NCBI RefSeq assembly: GCF_009728835.1
Contig: NZ_CP033455.1
Span: 1,067,568-1,131,567, forward strand
DNA: 64,000 nt
Direction: 5' to 3'
DNA from: Ehrlichia ruminantium
Lineage (GTDB): Bacteria > Pseudomonadota > Alphaproteobacteria > Rickettsiales > Anaplasmataceae
The translations under genes were made by a program, and so were the position numbers. Below are positions 1 through 9,666 of this stretch, piece by piece. Below the pieces are notes generated by a model that was not told the origin of the DNA, searched no databases, and saw only the letters and a program-made list of their open reading frames with translations. Within the stretch, counting starts at the first letter, position 1. Each line of letters starts with the position of its first letter.

Positions 1-386
1 GTTAACCTATAACAACAGTCATCAAAATCAACGACTAATCAAATAATGGAATCCTATTCTAATATTGCAATTTTGATATTAAATAAAAACATTACCTGTA
101 AAAATCACTTACAAAATTTTATTCAAAACACCAATAATAAGCTTATCTCTAACAAAAACTTAGCCACAGGAATAATAAAGCATTTTACATGTATATAACA
201 ATACACAAATCTCGTAAAACATATAACACGCTTTATATCACATTAAAATTATTAATACAAGTAGTTAACTCATAGACTAAGATTAATCAACAACATTTAA
301 TACATAATTAAAATATACTAAATACAACCATGATTATAATGTACAACACATAAAAAAAACTGCCAGTATGATAAAATAACAATTTA
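1..386. other. non-coding left edge
   Basis: AT-rich stretch at the window edge. I see no open frame of convincing length, no tRNA-like element and no clear repeat. It lies downstream of the minus-strand glutathione synthetase gene. Confidence 0.5.
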
Positions 387-1322
387 TCAGCTATTACACT
401 TTGCATAAAATTTTTCTTCAAAACAATCCCAACATTTTTTTTCCAAACACATATTATATAATCTATTAACTTCTAAAATTCCACAAGGAGAAGTAACATT
501 AATTTCTATTAGATATCCATCTAATACATCTATTCCAGCAAATATTAAGCCCTTTTCTGTTAATTTATGTTCTATTGCTAAACATATATTACGATCTCTA
601 TCTGACAATTCAGCAGGTTCTGGAACTGATCCAACCCGTAAATTAGTTCTTATTTCCCCAGCAGACAATATTTTACGCTTAAAAACTCCTATTGGTTTAC
701 CATCTAAAAGTAGAATTCTTTTATCATCATTGATATTTTTTATAAATTTCTGCGCAACAATGGGACATCCATATTTTTCTACCATAAGTGCAACTATTAC
801 TTTAATATCAATACCATCTTTTACCCTCATAACATCGTTTCCACCATAGCTATATAGAGGTTTTAATACAATATCCTCATGCTCACGATAAAAATCCTGT
901 AACATAGAATAATCCTCAGTAATTAAAGTACTTGGAATGAAATCATGAAATAACAATGGTAATAATTTTTCAGTACAATCTCGTAGAAACTTAGGATTAT
1001 TTACTATAAGTGGATTTTTCAACTTTTCTAGAATATAAGTTGAAGTAATATATCGCATATCAAAAGGAGGATTTTGACGAATAAATATTATATTCACATT
1101 TTCAAGAAATAATTCTTGTACACCACCAAACTTCAGAGCCCCACTTTCCACAGTCACTAAACAAGCATTAGCAATTGGTACAGTACCTTTTATAGCCAAC
1201 TGACTAGGAGTAAAGAAAAATACAGTATGTCCTCTTATTTGTGCTTCTTGTATAAATTTCACTGATACATCTTTACCAACAACAACATCCTTATCCATCT
1301 GAAAAGCTACAACCAATGTCAT
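387..1322 (-). CDS. gshB: glutathione synthetase
   Basis: ATP-dependent ligation of gamma-glutamylcysteine with glycine to make glutathione, in the cytosol. The protein has the ATP-grasp layout of GshB: an N-terminal domain starting MTLVVAFQMD, a central ATP-binding segment (KPLYSYGGNDVMRV, about residues 155-168) and the C-terminal metal-binding signature EINVTSPCGI, close to the family's EINVTSPTGI. The frame stays open to 1379, but starting at the internal ATG at 1322 gives 311 residues, near the usual 315 or so, and begins with the conserved first beta strand; the 19 extra residues do not look conserved. It stands alone, with a 256-bp direct duplication immediately upstream. Glutathione also matches the CGFS glutaredoxin encoded near 51.3 kb. 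Confidence 0.93.
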   Translation of the reverse strand: MTLVVAFQMDKDVVVGKDVSVKFIQEAQIRGHTVFFFTPSQLAIKGTVPIANACLVTVESGALKFGGVQELFLENVNIIFIRQNPPFDMRYITSTYILEKLKNPLIVNNPKFLRDCTEKLLPLLFHDFIPSTLITEDYSMLQDFYREHEDIVLKPLYSYGGNDVMRVKDGIDIKVIVALMVEKYGCPIVAQKFIKNINDDKRILLLDGKPIGVFKRKILSAGEIRTNLRVGSVPEPAELSDRDRNICLAIEHKLTEKGLIFAGIDVLDGYLIEINVTSPCGILEVNRLYNMCLEKKCWDCFEEKFYAKCNS

Positions 1323-1388
1323 ACTTATTTCTCTCTTGAATTTATCAAACTTAATATTTTCTACTATACAAGGCAACAACCTCTAACA

Positions 1389-1901
1389 GAGTCTTTTTAT
1401 ATATTTTAAAAATAACAAATACTAGTTTCCATACACCATATGTATCAACTTAACTTACATATTACTAATAAAAATATTCAAATTCATTTTGCAATAATAT
1501 CACATTTTACCAAGTACCAGTTTCAGTAAAACTTATCAGCATATATTTTTACAATTTATATAAACATTATGCTGTATTAGCTAATAAAATTAAGGATAAC
1601 AATGTAATTACATATATTAACCTGTACATTACCTATAAACCTAAGAGTCTTTTTATATATTTTAAAAATAACAAATACTAGTTTCCATACACCATATGTA
1701 TCAACTTAACTTACATATTACTAATAAAAATATTCAAATTCATTTTGCAATAATATTACATTTTACCAAGTACCAGTTTTAATAAAACTTATCAGCATAT
1801 ATTTTTACAATTTATATAAACATTATGCTGTATTAGTTAATAAAATTAAGGATAACAATGTAATTACATATATTAACCTGTACATTACCTATAAACCTAA
1901 C
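1389..1901. repeat. direct tandem duplication, 256-bp unit, 2 copies
   Basis: The segment starting GTCTTTTTATATATTTTAAA at 1391 recurs at 1647, so the unit is 256 bp. The copies differ at only a few positions by eye (for example TCACA/TTACA, and TTCAGT/TTTAAT in the middle), which suggests a recent duplication. It occupies the upstream region of gshB and the space downstream of the BON lipoprotein gene. No gene is visible inside it. The remaining non-coding bases to 2157 show nothing further. Confidence 0.95.
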
Positions 1902-2157
1902 TGATATATTCGAAAAACATCAACATATAGCAGATAACTTATTCTATATTTTAATACCAGAAAGTACAAAATTCATATGCTTAAGGATCAATTTTTTTAT
2001 AAAAAACTATAGTTTTATGAACATATACTACTCATAAAAATATTTATAACCTCTTTTAAACTAATCTCCTTATATCAAAACACATTTATTTAGTAAGAGA
2101 TCATACACATTATACTATAGTCCATTGTTCAAAAGTATGTTTCCATTGAAAATATAA

Positions 2158-2751
2158 TTACTGATTACGTAACCTACTATCTTTTAATCTGACATAACTA
2201 ATTACTTGCTTTACCTTTTTTACCTTTCGTGCAATTGCTACTACTTTATCTAATTCTGCTTGATTTTGAGCTATTCCCATAAGATAAACAGTACCATTAA
2301 CAGTATTAACACTATAATTCATAGATCTAACTTTACTTTGAGAAAGAATTCTTGCTTTTACCTGAGCACTAATCATGGCATCAATTGCAGCTTCTTTTAA
2401 ATTAATAGACGCTTTATCCACAACTATTTCATTAACAACCTCTTTTACATCTTTTTGATGCCAAGCAACTCTTTCAGCCTTAATCTGATCTTCTAATGAT
2501 TTAACAGTACCAATTAATAATACACGCCCTTCACTAACTTTAACTGTCACTATAGGAAATAACCCAACATTAAATAATTCCTTATTAATTCTGATTAATA
2601 TTGCAGTATCATCTATAGTATCACCAATTGATTTATCTTGTAACGTAATTATTGCACCTGTAGTAACAGCAAGACCAGCCATTATTCCTGAACAACCAGT
2701 CTGGTTAATGACAAGTAGAACTATTAATAAAAAATTTACTAAAAAACGCAT
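2158..2751 (-). CDS. BON-domain lipoprotein (OsmY/DolP-like)
   Basis: A 197-residue predicted lipoprotein of the periplasm or outer membrane. The N-terminus has a basic start, a hydrophobic stretch (FLVNFLLIVLLVI) and Cys20 in a TGC lipobox-like context, so lipidation there is likely though the box is not perfect. Two BON-like domains follow, roughly residues 45-115 (DDTAILIRINKEL ... VKVSEGRVLLIGTV) and 120-190 (KARIL ... VNTVNGTVYLMGIAQ), each with the typical G-x-V-x-L-x-G pattern. BON proteins of this two-domain type (OsmY, DolP/YraP) bind phospholipid and help outer-membrane integrity; that role here is inferred from the family. It is flanked by long non-coding DNA, so no operon is evident. 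Confidence 0.85.
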   Translation of the reverse strand: MRFLVNFLLIVLLVINQTGCSGIMAGLAVTTGAIITLQDKSIGDTIDDTAILIRINKELFNVGLFPIVTVKVSEGRVLLIGTVKSLEDQIKAERVAWHQKDVKEVVNEIVVDKASINLKEAAIDAMISAQVKARILSQSKVRSMNYSVNTVNGTVYLMGIAQNQAELDKVVAIARKVKKVKQVISYVRLKDSRLRNQ

Positions 2752-3917
2752 AACTTAAAAAAAGTAAATATAGAAAGTGGCAGCTTCATGCTATACAACT
2801 TTTTACAGTGTGTAAACAGTAAAATATTTTAGGTTTTAGTAGTATCATATGATTTTTAATCTTTCCGAAATATTTAATCCTTTAAATTAGTACATTAAAA
2901 GTTTATCAAATAACATCCCAATGAATATTTAAGCAATATTAACCATAGAATAAGTATATAACAACATAAAAAATACATTCACACTAAATCTTACATCTTA
3001 AAAACTTGGCATATAAATGATAAGCTGAAAATTAACTTCAACAATTCTGACTTCTATATTAAACTATAAAACAACTATTATGATTTAAACTGTTTATTAC
3101 TTAACACATAATTGATTAACAATTAACCAGCATAAAAGAATTTTTTTAACCTACAAATACAAATTGTTTTCAATATTGACAATATTCCTTTCTATTACAA
3201 TGTATGTAATATCACAACTGTATTTTAATATCATCATAAGACTTTATTTCAACTAATACACCTCAGCACAATAGAACAAATAAGTACTTGCTTTAAAAAC
3301 TCCTTTAGACATTGAATTGATATGATTTATTCTTTTACATTAATATTACCATTACTAGCTTATGAACAATTTGCACTTTGATATAATTTTAAATAATAAA
3401 ACAATTTTCATACATCATATAAAATTCAGTAGAAAACAATTATATAGTGACTCTCATTACAACTAAAGTAATAATATCAACTGCTATACATGAATATATG
3501 TTATACCAAATTTACTGGCACTAATGATTAATCCACAAAATCATTACTAAGTTAAAAAGTGCGTTTGTTGTGCTGCATAAGTAATATGTTAAACCCATTA
3601 CAAAACAATCAAGCATTAATATAAATTATTGCAGCTTAAGTAAACTCAGACACCATCATTAACCAAGACATGTAAATCAAAATCTAGATTAGAAACATAA
3701 CTTATAATATAATCCTATTAACATAATAACCAACAGTTCAAGGATAAGTTCTAATATGAAAAACTTATCAGCATTATATAAAATAAAACAACTAGACTAT
3801 CTATACCTTCAAATTAGATCATATAACTAATAAATTTTACTATTTATACAATTAATAGCCTATCAAAAATACTTTTCAATGTATATACTATGTATAAATG
3901 AATTGGCCTAATATATT
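2752..3917. other. non-coding gap between divergent genes
   Basis: About 1.2 kb between the minus-strand lipoprotein gene and plus-strand aspS. It must hold the promoters of both, but I could not pick a convincing -35/-10 pair next to either start. No tandem array, tRNA or gene remnant is apparent. Confidence 0.5.
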
Positions 3918-5690
3918 ATGAATGTATACAGAACACACTTATGCAATGAATTAAGAGAAGAGCATATTAATCAAGCAGTAACACTTTCAGGATGGGTATA
4001 TAGAAAACGTGACCATGGAAAGATTATTTTTATAGATCTACGTGACCACTATGGAATAACACAGTTAGTATTCAATGAATCTGATAGTAATATCTTTCAA
4101 TTAATCACTACTTTAAGACTCGAAAGTGTTATTACAATAAAAGGCACAGTAAAGGCTAGAGATAGTGCTACTATAAACTATACATTAGACACAGGTTATA
4201 TAGAGGTTGTAGTAAACTCAATTAATATTGAAACAGAGTCTAATGTTTTACCAATGAGCATTAGTTCTACACAGGAATACTCAGAAGATATTAGATTAAA
4301 ATACAGATTTTTAGACCTTAGGCGCGACAAAGTACGAAACAATATAATTTTAAGATCTAAAGTCATTACAGAAATGAGAAAAAATATGGAAGATGCTGGA
4401 TTTATTGAGATACAAACTCCAATATTAACATCATCATCTCCTGAAGGAGCACGAGACTACTTAGTTCCAAGCCGAATTCATCATGGGAAGTTTTATGCTT
4501 TACCACAAGCACCACAACTGTTTAAACAGCTATTAATGGTCAGTGGTTTCGATAAATACTTTCAAATTGCCCCATGCTTTAGAGATGAAGACGCAAGGGC
4601 TGATCGTTCACCTGGAGAATTCTATCAACTAGACATTGAAATGTCTTTTGTAACTCAGGAAGATATATTTAACGTAATCGAGCCAATAATGATCAACATA
4701 TTTACCAAGTTTTCCAATAAGGCCATTCATAAAGAATTTCCTAGAATATCTTATCATGATGCACTATTACATTATGGATCTGATAAGCCAGATCTACGCA
4801 ATCCACTAATAATCAAAGATGTAACAGAAATTTTCAGAGATTCAGAATTTAAAATATTCAGTTCAAATATAAGACAAGGTATGGTAGTACGTGCAATACC
4901 TGCACCAAAAACAGCACATCATCCTAGAAGTTTTTTTGACAATAAAATTGAATTCGCAAAAACACTAGGAGCACAAGGCTTAGGGTATATTACCTTTAAT
5001 GATGACTCAGTAGTAAAAGGACCAATAGCTAAGTTTCTCGATAAGGACCGTCTAAACAGTATACAACTCATCTGTAACTTACAACCTGGAGATAGTGTAT
5101 TCTTTGTATCAGAAATGGCAAACAGAGCTGCAGATTTTGCAGGAGAAGTAAGAACTTTATTAGGTCAAGAATTAAATTTAATAGAAGAAAATGTTTTTAA
5201 ATTCTGCTGGATAGTTGATTTTCCATATTTCAAATATGATAATAAAGAAAATACTATAAATTTCTTTCATAATCCTTTCTCAATGCCACAAGGAGAACTA
5301 AAAGCATTAGAGACTGAAGATCCTTTAAGCATACTTGCATACCAGTATGATATAGTCTGTAATGGCATTGAAATATCAAGTGGAGCAATTCGTAACCATA
5401 AACTTGATATTATGTATAAAGCATTTTCTATAGCAGGATATACTCAAGAGATGGTAGATGAAAAATTTAAAGCATTAACTCGTGCTTTTAAATTTGGAGC
5501 TCCACCACATGGAGGGATTGCTCCAGGAATAGACCGCATAGTAATGTTACTAGCAGATGTACCAAACATAAGAGAGGTCATTTGTTTCCCATTAAATCAA
5601 TCTGGAGAGGATTTACTTATGGGATCTCCATCAGAAGTAGATCTAGAACATTTAAAATTACTATCACTAAATATTGTTAAAAAAGCTTGA
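3918..5690 (+). CDS. aspS: aspartyl-tRNA synthetase
   Basis: Class II synthetase charging tRNA-Asp. Its 590 residues match bacterial-type AspRS. The N-terminal OB-fold anticodon-binding domain ([20 protein letters not shown], about 24-43) is followed by the catalytic core with [11 protein letters not shown] (about 131), [12 protein letters not shown] (about 174), motif 2 [21 protein letters not shown] (about 220) and motif 3 [14 protein letters not shown] near 535-548. The bacterial GAD insertion lies between motifs 2 and 3. Rickettsiales commonly use a non-discriminating AspRS with GatCAB for Asn-tRNA; whether this enzyme is of that kind cannot be read from the sequence alone. It is a single gene bounded by long gaps. 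Confidence 0.97.
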   Translation: MNVYRTHLCNELREEHINQAVTLSGWVYRKRDHGKIIFIDLRDHYGITQLVFNESDSNIFQLITTLRLESVITIKGTVKARDSATINYTLDTGYIEVVVNSINIETESNVLPMSISSTQEYSEDIRLKYRFLDLRRDKVRNNIILRSKVITEMRKNMEDAGFIEIQTPILTSSSPEGARDYLVPSRIHHGKFYALPQAPQLFKQLLMVSGFDKYFQIAPCFRDEDARADRSPGEFYQLDIEMSFVTQEDIFNVIEPIMINIFTKFSNKAIHKEFPRISYHDALLHYGSDKPDLRNPLIIKDVTEIFRDSEFKIFSSNIRQGMVVRAIPAPKTAHHPRSFFDNKIEFAKTLGAQGLGYITFNDDSVVKGPIAKFLDKDRLNSIQLICNLQPGDSVFFVSEMANRAADFAGEVRTLLGQELNLIEENVFKFCWIVDFPYFKYDNKENTINFFHNPFSMPQGELKALETEDPLSILAYQYDIVCNGIEISSGAIRNHKLDIMYKAFSIAGYTQEMVDEKFKALTRAFKFGAPPHGGIAPGIDRIVMLLADVPNIREVICFPLNQSGEDLLMGSPSEVDLEHLKLLSLNIVKKA

Positions 5691-6099
5691 TACCACATTA
5701 AAACTTATTTTATACCAAATACCGTGAAAAAGTATAGTACGCAATCAGTACCTATATTATAGACACTATATATTACATGTCATGGTATATTGTACTATAA
5801 AATTATATCATGACACATGATTTGATATTTTTAGATTTGTTTGTTACAAATGTACTAGATTGCTAAGCTCAATATATTCTTATACATTATGACACTAGTA
5901 CTTATACTTAAAATATATATCTATAATATAATAGCCAGTAAAATGCCAACACTAACTTAACTTACTCCATACTAAATAAATCATAGAAATAGTAATTTAT
6001 GAATTATCTTTAAGAAAAAGATGATTAGCAGTAGATTATTAAATCACTTTTTTAGAAAACCTTAACACTAAATATACAATTACACATACGAATATTAGA
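5691..6099. other. non-coding gap downstream of aspS
   Basis: AT-rich spacer between aspS and a 128-bp tandem array. Short self-similar stretches such as GTATAGTACG and GTACTATA around 5730-5800 could form weak hairpins, but I see no convincing T-tailed terminator and no gene. Confidence 0.4.
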
Positions 6100-6880
6100 A
6101 ACATATCCTACTGTAAACTGTTATAATACAACTTTCACACATATAAAGTCTGCTTTCTTCAATATGCACTAACTTTTTTAGAACATTTTAACAACGAATA
6201 TATAACACACTCATGAATATCAAATATACCCTTATGCAAACCTCTATAATATAATACAACGTTCACACACATAAAGCCTGTTTTCTTCAATATGCACTAA
6301 CTTTTTCAGAACATTTTAACAACGAATATATAATACACTCATGAATATAAAACATACCTTTGTGCAAACTTCTATAATATAATACAACGTTCACACACAT
6401 AAAACCTGTTTTCTTCAATATGCACTAACTTTTTTAGAACATTTTAGCAACGAATATATAACACACTCATGAATATCAAATATACCCTTATGCAAACTTC
6501 TATAATATAATACAACGTTCACACACATAAAGCCTGTTTTCTTCAATATGCACTAACCTTTTTAGAACATTTTAGCAACAAATATATAACACACACTCAT
6601 GAATATCAAATATACCCTTATGCAAACCTCTATAATATAATACAACGTTCACACACATAAAGCCTGTTTTCTTCAATATGCACTAACTTTTTCAGAACAT
6701 TTTAACAACGAATATATAATACACTCATGAATATAAAACATACCCTTATGCAAACTTCTATAATATAATACAACGTTCACACACATAAAGCCTGTTTTCT
6801 TCAATATGCACTAACTTTTTTAGAACATTTTAGCAACGAATATATAACACACTCATGAGTATTAAAAACATATTTTACTA
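6100..6880. repeat. tandem array, 128-bp unit, about 6 copies
   Basis: The marker TTCACAC...ATAAAG recurs at 6134, 6262, 6390, 6518, 6648 and 6776, giving steps of 128, 128, 128, 130 and 128. The inner copies are nearly identical while the first and last are more diverged, the usual picture of an array that turns over internally. No reading frame runs through it. It separates aspS from the HAD-family gene; the 660 bp from 6881 to 7544 hold nothing else that I can recognise. Confidence 0.95.
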
Positions 6881-7544
6881 TAAACAGTTATAATATAAAT
6901 ACAACTTTAAACAACATAAAGTCTGCTTCTATTTAATATATACAAAAGAATAATAAAAAAACTACACATCTACAAAACATATAAGTTATTTCATACAATG
7001 TTGCCATAAGTATTATTATTAATATATTAATAAATAACTAGAAACTACTAAACTTATCATCAGCAATACATATCAATAAATCAAAAAATAATATCACTCA
7101 ATGTTTTAGAACAATAGTCAATATTAAAACACCAAACTAATTCCACTAATATCAAATACATTAGACATAACAATCCACTCTTACAAAAAACACACTTTTA
7201 TAGACATAACTTAAAAATATTACACAATATCTATAGCAAAATACACACAAAAACATTTGATATTCCAGAAAAAAATTACATGTCAACAAGTTAAAATTTA
7301 TTCTCCAACTTTTAATCCAAATCTTCTTACATAAACACAATTATCCATAGATAAAATAATATCACTTGAATTATATGCTAATAAAGGTATAATCTGCCAT
7401 GTGCTTACCACACATATTCACAAAATAATAGGGCATATCTGATACAAAATGCATACAAATTAAACACCAAAATTAATTTTTACTTTTATAGTATCTTAAT
7501 AAGTTTTTTATAAAAATAGCAGTTTATAAAGATTAAAACGAATA

Positions 7545-8180
7545 ATGATAAAGCGACCTACAGCAGTAATATTTGACTGGTATAATACGTTAATTAACAC
7601 AAAAGTCAGTATTGACCGTACAATATTTAACCAAGTATTAAACAAAATGGGATATAAAGATATTGACCTTAATAGCTTACCAGATGCTACAGTATTAAAG
7701 TATCTCGCAATGCTATTAGGAGACAAATGGAAAGAAGGAATAACCTTATATGAGAACAGTTTAGAAAAATCACAAAAATTAGACAATTTTGTACTAAACG
7801 ATGGAGCAATAGAATTATTAGATACTTTAAAAGAAAATAATATCACAATGGCTATTGTAAGTAATAAAAACGGAAAAAGCTTGCGATCAGAAATACAGAA
7901 TAAAAATCTTTCACATTACTTTAACTCCATAATTGGATCTGGCGATACAACAAGTACTAAACCATCTCCAGAACCTGTATTAGCAGCACTATCTTATTTA
8001 AATATTCAACCCAGCAAAGACGTATTTTTCATAGGAGATAGTATATCAGACATACAAAGTGCAACTGATGCAGGATGTTTACCAATAAAATATGGGGATT
8101 GCAGTACTGTAGATAATGTTTTATCATTTAAAAATTTCAACGAAATCAACAAATTTATTTCCCAACTATTGAACCTATGA
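7545..8180 (+). CDS. HAD-superfamily hydrolase
   Basis: A 211-residue cytosolic HAD-fold enzyme. Motif I is at the N-terminus (VIFDWYNTL, nucleophile Asp about residue 11), then a helical cap, motif II (IVSNKNG, about 103-109), motif III Lys (TKPSPEPV, about 142-149) and motif IV (FFIGDSISDIQSA, about 162-174). The second acidic residue of the usual DxDxT motif is Tyr here (D-W-Y-N-T), the arrangement seen in L-2-haloacid dehalogenases rather than in phosphoglycolate phosphatases, so the substrate is open. The stop overlaps the next gene's start by 4 nt (ATGA), implying translational coupling to the RDD membrane protein. Confidence 0.85.
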   Translation: MIKRPTAVIFDWYNTLINTKVSIDRTIFNQVLNKMGYKDIDLNSLPDATVLKYLAMLLGDKWKEGITLYENSLEKSQKLDNFVLNDGAIELLDTLKENNITMAIVSNKNGKSLRSEIQNKNLSHYFNSIIGSGDTTSTKPSPEPVLAALSYLNIQPSKDVFFIGDSISDIQSATDAGCLPIKYGDCSTVDNVLSFKNFNEINKFISQLLNL

Positions 8181-8662
8181 AAAAAAATAAAACAACAATT
8201 ATACTAAAAAGAATTACCGCAAATATAATTGATCAAATTATATTATCACTTATCAATTACCAAATTGCATGGTTTATAGGTGAAATAACATTTATATCTT
8301 TCATAATTAACATAGTAAGCCATTGCTGTTACTATATGTATTTCTTATCCTCTGAAGCTCAAGCATCTATAGGACAAAAGCTATTAAAAATTCATACTAT
8401 ACGCTGTGACCACAAAAAAATTGATACTAAGTTGGCATTTGATAGAACACTGTCAGAATTTTTATGTCCCAGCATTTTTATGATCAATATACAAATTGTT
8501 AACATGGACTTTAACAATAGTTTCATTACTATAGCTGTTTTCATAGTCACTACACTTACACTAATACTATCAATTTATTGGTATTTTATAGCTTTATTTT
8601 CAGCAAATAATCAAACCATTCATGACATTATATTTGATACTACAGTAGTAGAAAATAAATAA
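8177..8662 (+). CDS. RDD-family inner-membrane protein
   Basis: A 161-residue integral membrane protein with about three to four hydrophobic segments. RDD-family signatures are visible: the N-terminal KRITANIIDQII segment in which the family's R-x-x-A-x-x-(I/L)-D pattern is clear, the central SIGQKLLKIHTI (matching G-(Q/M)-x-(L/V)-L-x-(I/L)) and the C-terminal TIHDIIFDTTVVEN (matching the family HD-x-(I/L)-x-x-T-x-V-V end). RDD proteins have been linked to ion transport in a few species, but function is generally unknown. The gene is translationally coupled to the upstream HAD hydrolase (4-nt overlap). Confidence 0.85.
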   Translation: MKKNKTTIILKRITANIIDQIILSLINYQIAWFIGEITFISFIINIVSHCCYYMYFLSSEAQASIGQKLLKIHTIRCDHKKIDTKLAFDRTLSEFLCPSIFMINIQIVNMDFNNSFITIAVFIVTTLTLILSIYWYFIALFSANNQTIHDIIFDTTVVENK

Positions 8663-8810
8663 TAGCAACCAATATTATTGATTAAATCATAAGATCAGTA
8701 TTATATTTAAAATCAACACTTATACAATTATGTCACTTAACTTATTGATATTTTATTGTATTGTTAAAATTATAACATAAGCTTAGCATTACAAAATAAA
8801 TAATAATGTT

Positions 8811-9118
8811 TATTGGCAACATTTATTAATAGTAATACATGTGTACTTCTCTTTCGATAAGCACCAAGTAAATAAGTTATATACACATTGAAATAGTTTC
8901 CATTTGCCACATTTGTAGAATTACACTACTAATCTATAATACTTTATTAGCTATCAGCATCATACACACTATACAATAATACCAACATTCTTATTGGCAA
9001 CATTTATTAATAGCAATACATGTGTACTTCTCTTTCGATAAGCACCAAGTAAATAAGTTATATACACATTGAAATAGTTTCCATTTGCCACATTTGTAGA
9101 ATTACACTACTAATCTAT
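8811..9118. repeat. direct repeat, 127-bp core twice, spaced 181 bp
   Basis: An almost identical 127-bp block starting TATTGGCAACATTTATTAAT occurs at 8811-8937 and 8992-9118. The sequence after each block (ending near 8991 and near 9180) is also similar but degraded, so the original unit was probably 181 bp. It lies between the RDD gene and ppdK. The rest of that gap (8663-8810 and 9119-9578) is AT-rich with no gene seen. Confidence 0.93.
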
Positions 9119-9578
9119 GGTACTTAATAAATTATTAGAAACTACACAATATTATACAGCAATACCATATTTACAAGCACTAGGATAATATTTTATAAGG
9201 GAATACTAAAACTTTATATAATTAAAAACACACAAATACAATTACCAAAGTACTTTGTATTTATTATAACCCTAGGCACATTTACAGATACCAAACACAT
9301 AGTATTTCCCAAACTATTAAAGCGATGTTTAAGATAAATCTTATAACACTATAAAATCAAACTACGTTGCATCACTAGAAACAGAACATATTAATAATAT
9401 ATTTAGCACATATCATACATAACTAATTACAAAAACACATAACAAAATAATACAAATTATTCTCATATTAGTAGGAATATAAATAATAATATTAATTTTC
9501 AAATCTACACTTTTCTATTATTAGTATCAAAAATACATCACTATACACAATCTGCATTGACTAATTATTCTACAACAG

Positions 9579-9607
9579 TTGCACTCTATAAAATTAGGTT
9601 TTATAGT
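9579..9607 (+). promoter_or_regulatory. predicted sigma70-type promoter of ppdK
   Basis: TTGCAC at 9579-9584, a 17-nt spacer and TATAGT at 9602-9607, about 60 bp upstream of the ppdK start. Spacing is ideal and both boxes are close to consensus. In such AT-rich DNA chance matches to the -10 box are common, so this is a prediction only. Confidence 0.5.
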
Positions 9608-9666
9608 ATAGATATTAGTGTTTTCAATAATTATTATAACAAAACAAATTTTTCTGGTTCTCCTAT

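Noticed and set aside
1322-1379. N-terminal extension of glutathione synthetase
   Set aside because: The internal ATG at 1322 gives the family's usual N-terminus and length; the extension looks unconserved.
3176-3201. TTGACA followed by TACAAT as a promoter
   Set aside because: Spacing is only 14 bp and the site is over 700 bp from aspS.
6100-6880. Possible CRISPR array
   Set aside because: Whole 128-bp units are repeated with no alternation of short constant repeats and unique spacers, and there are no cas genes. The same applies to the other arrays.
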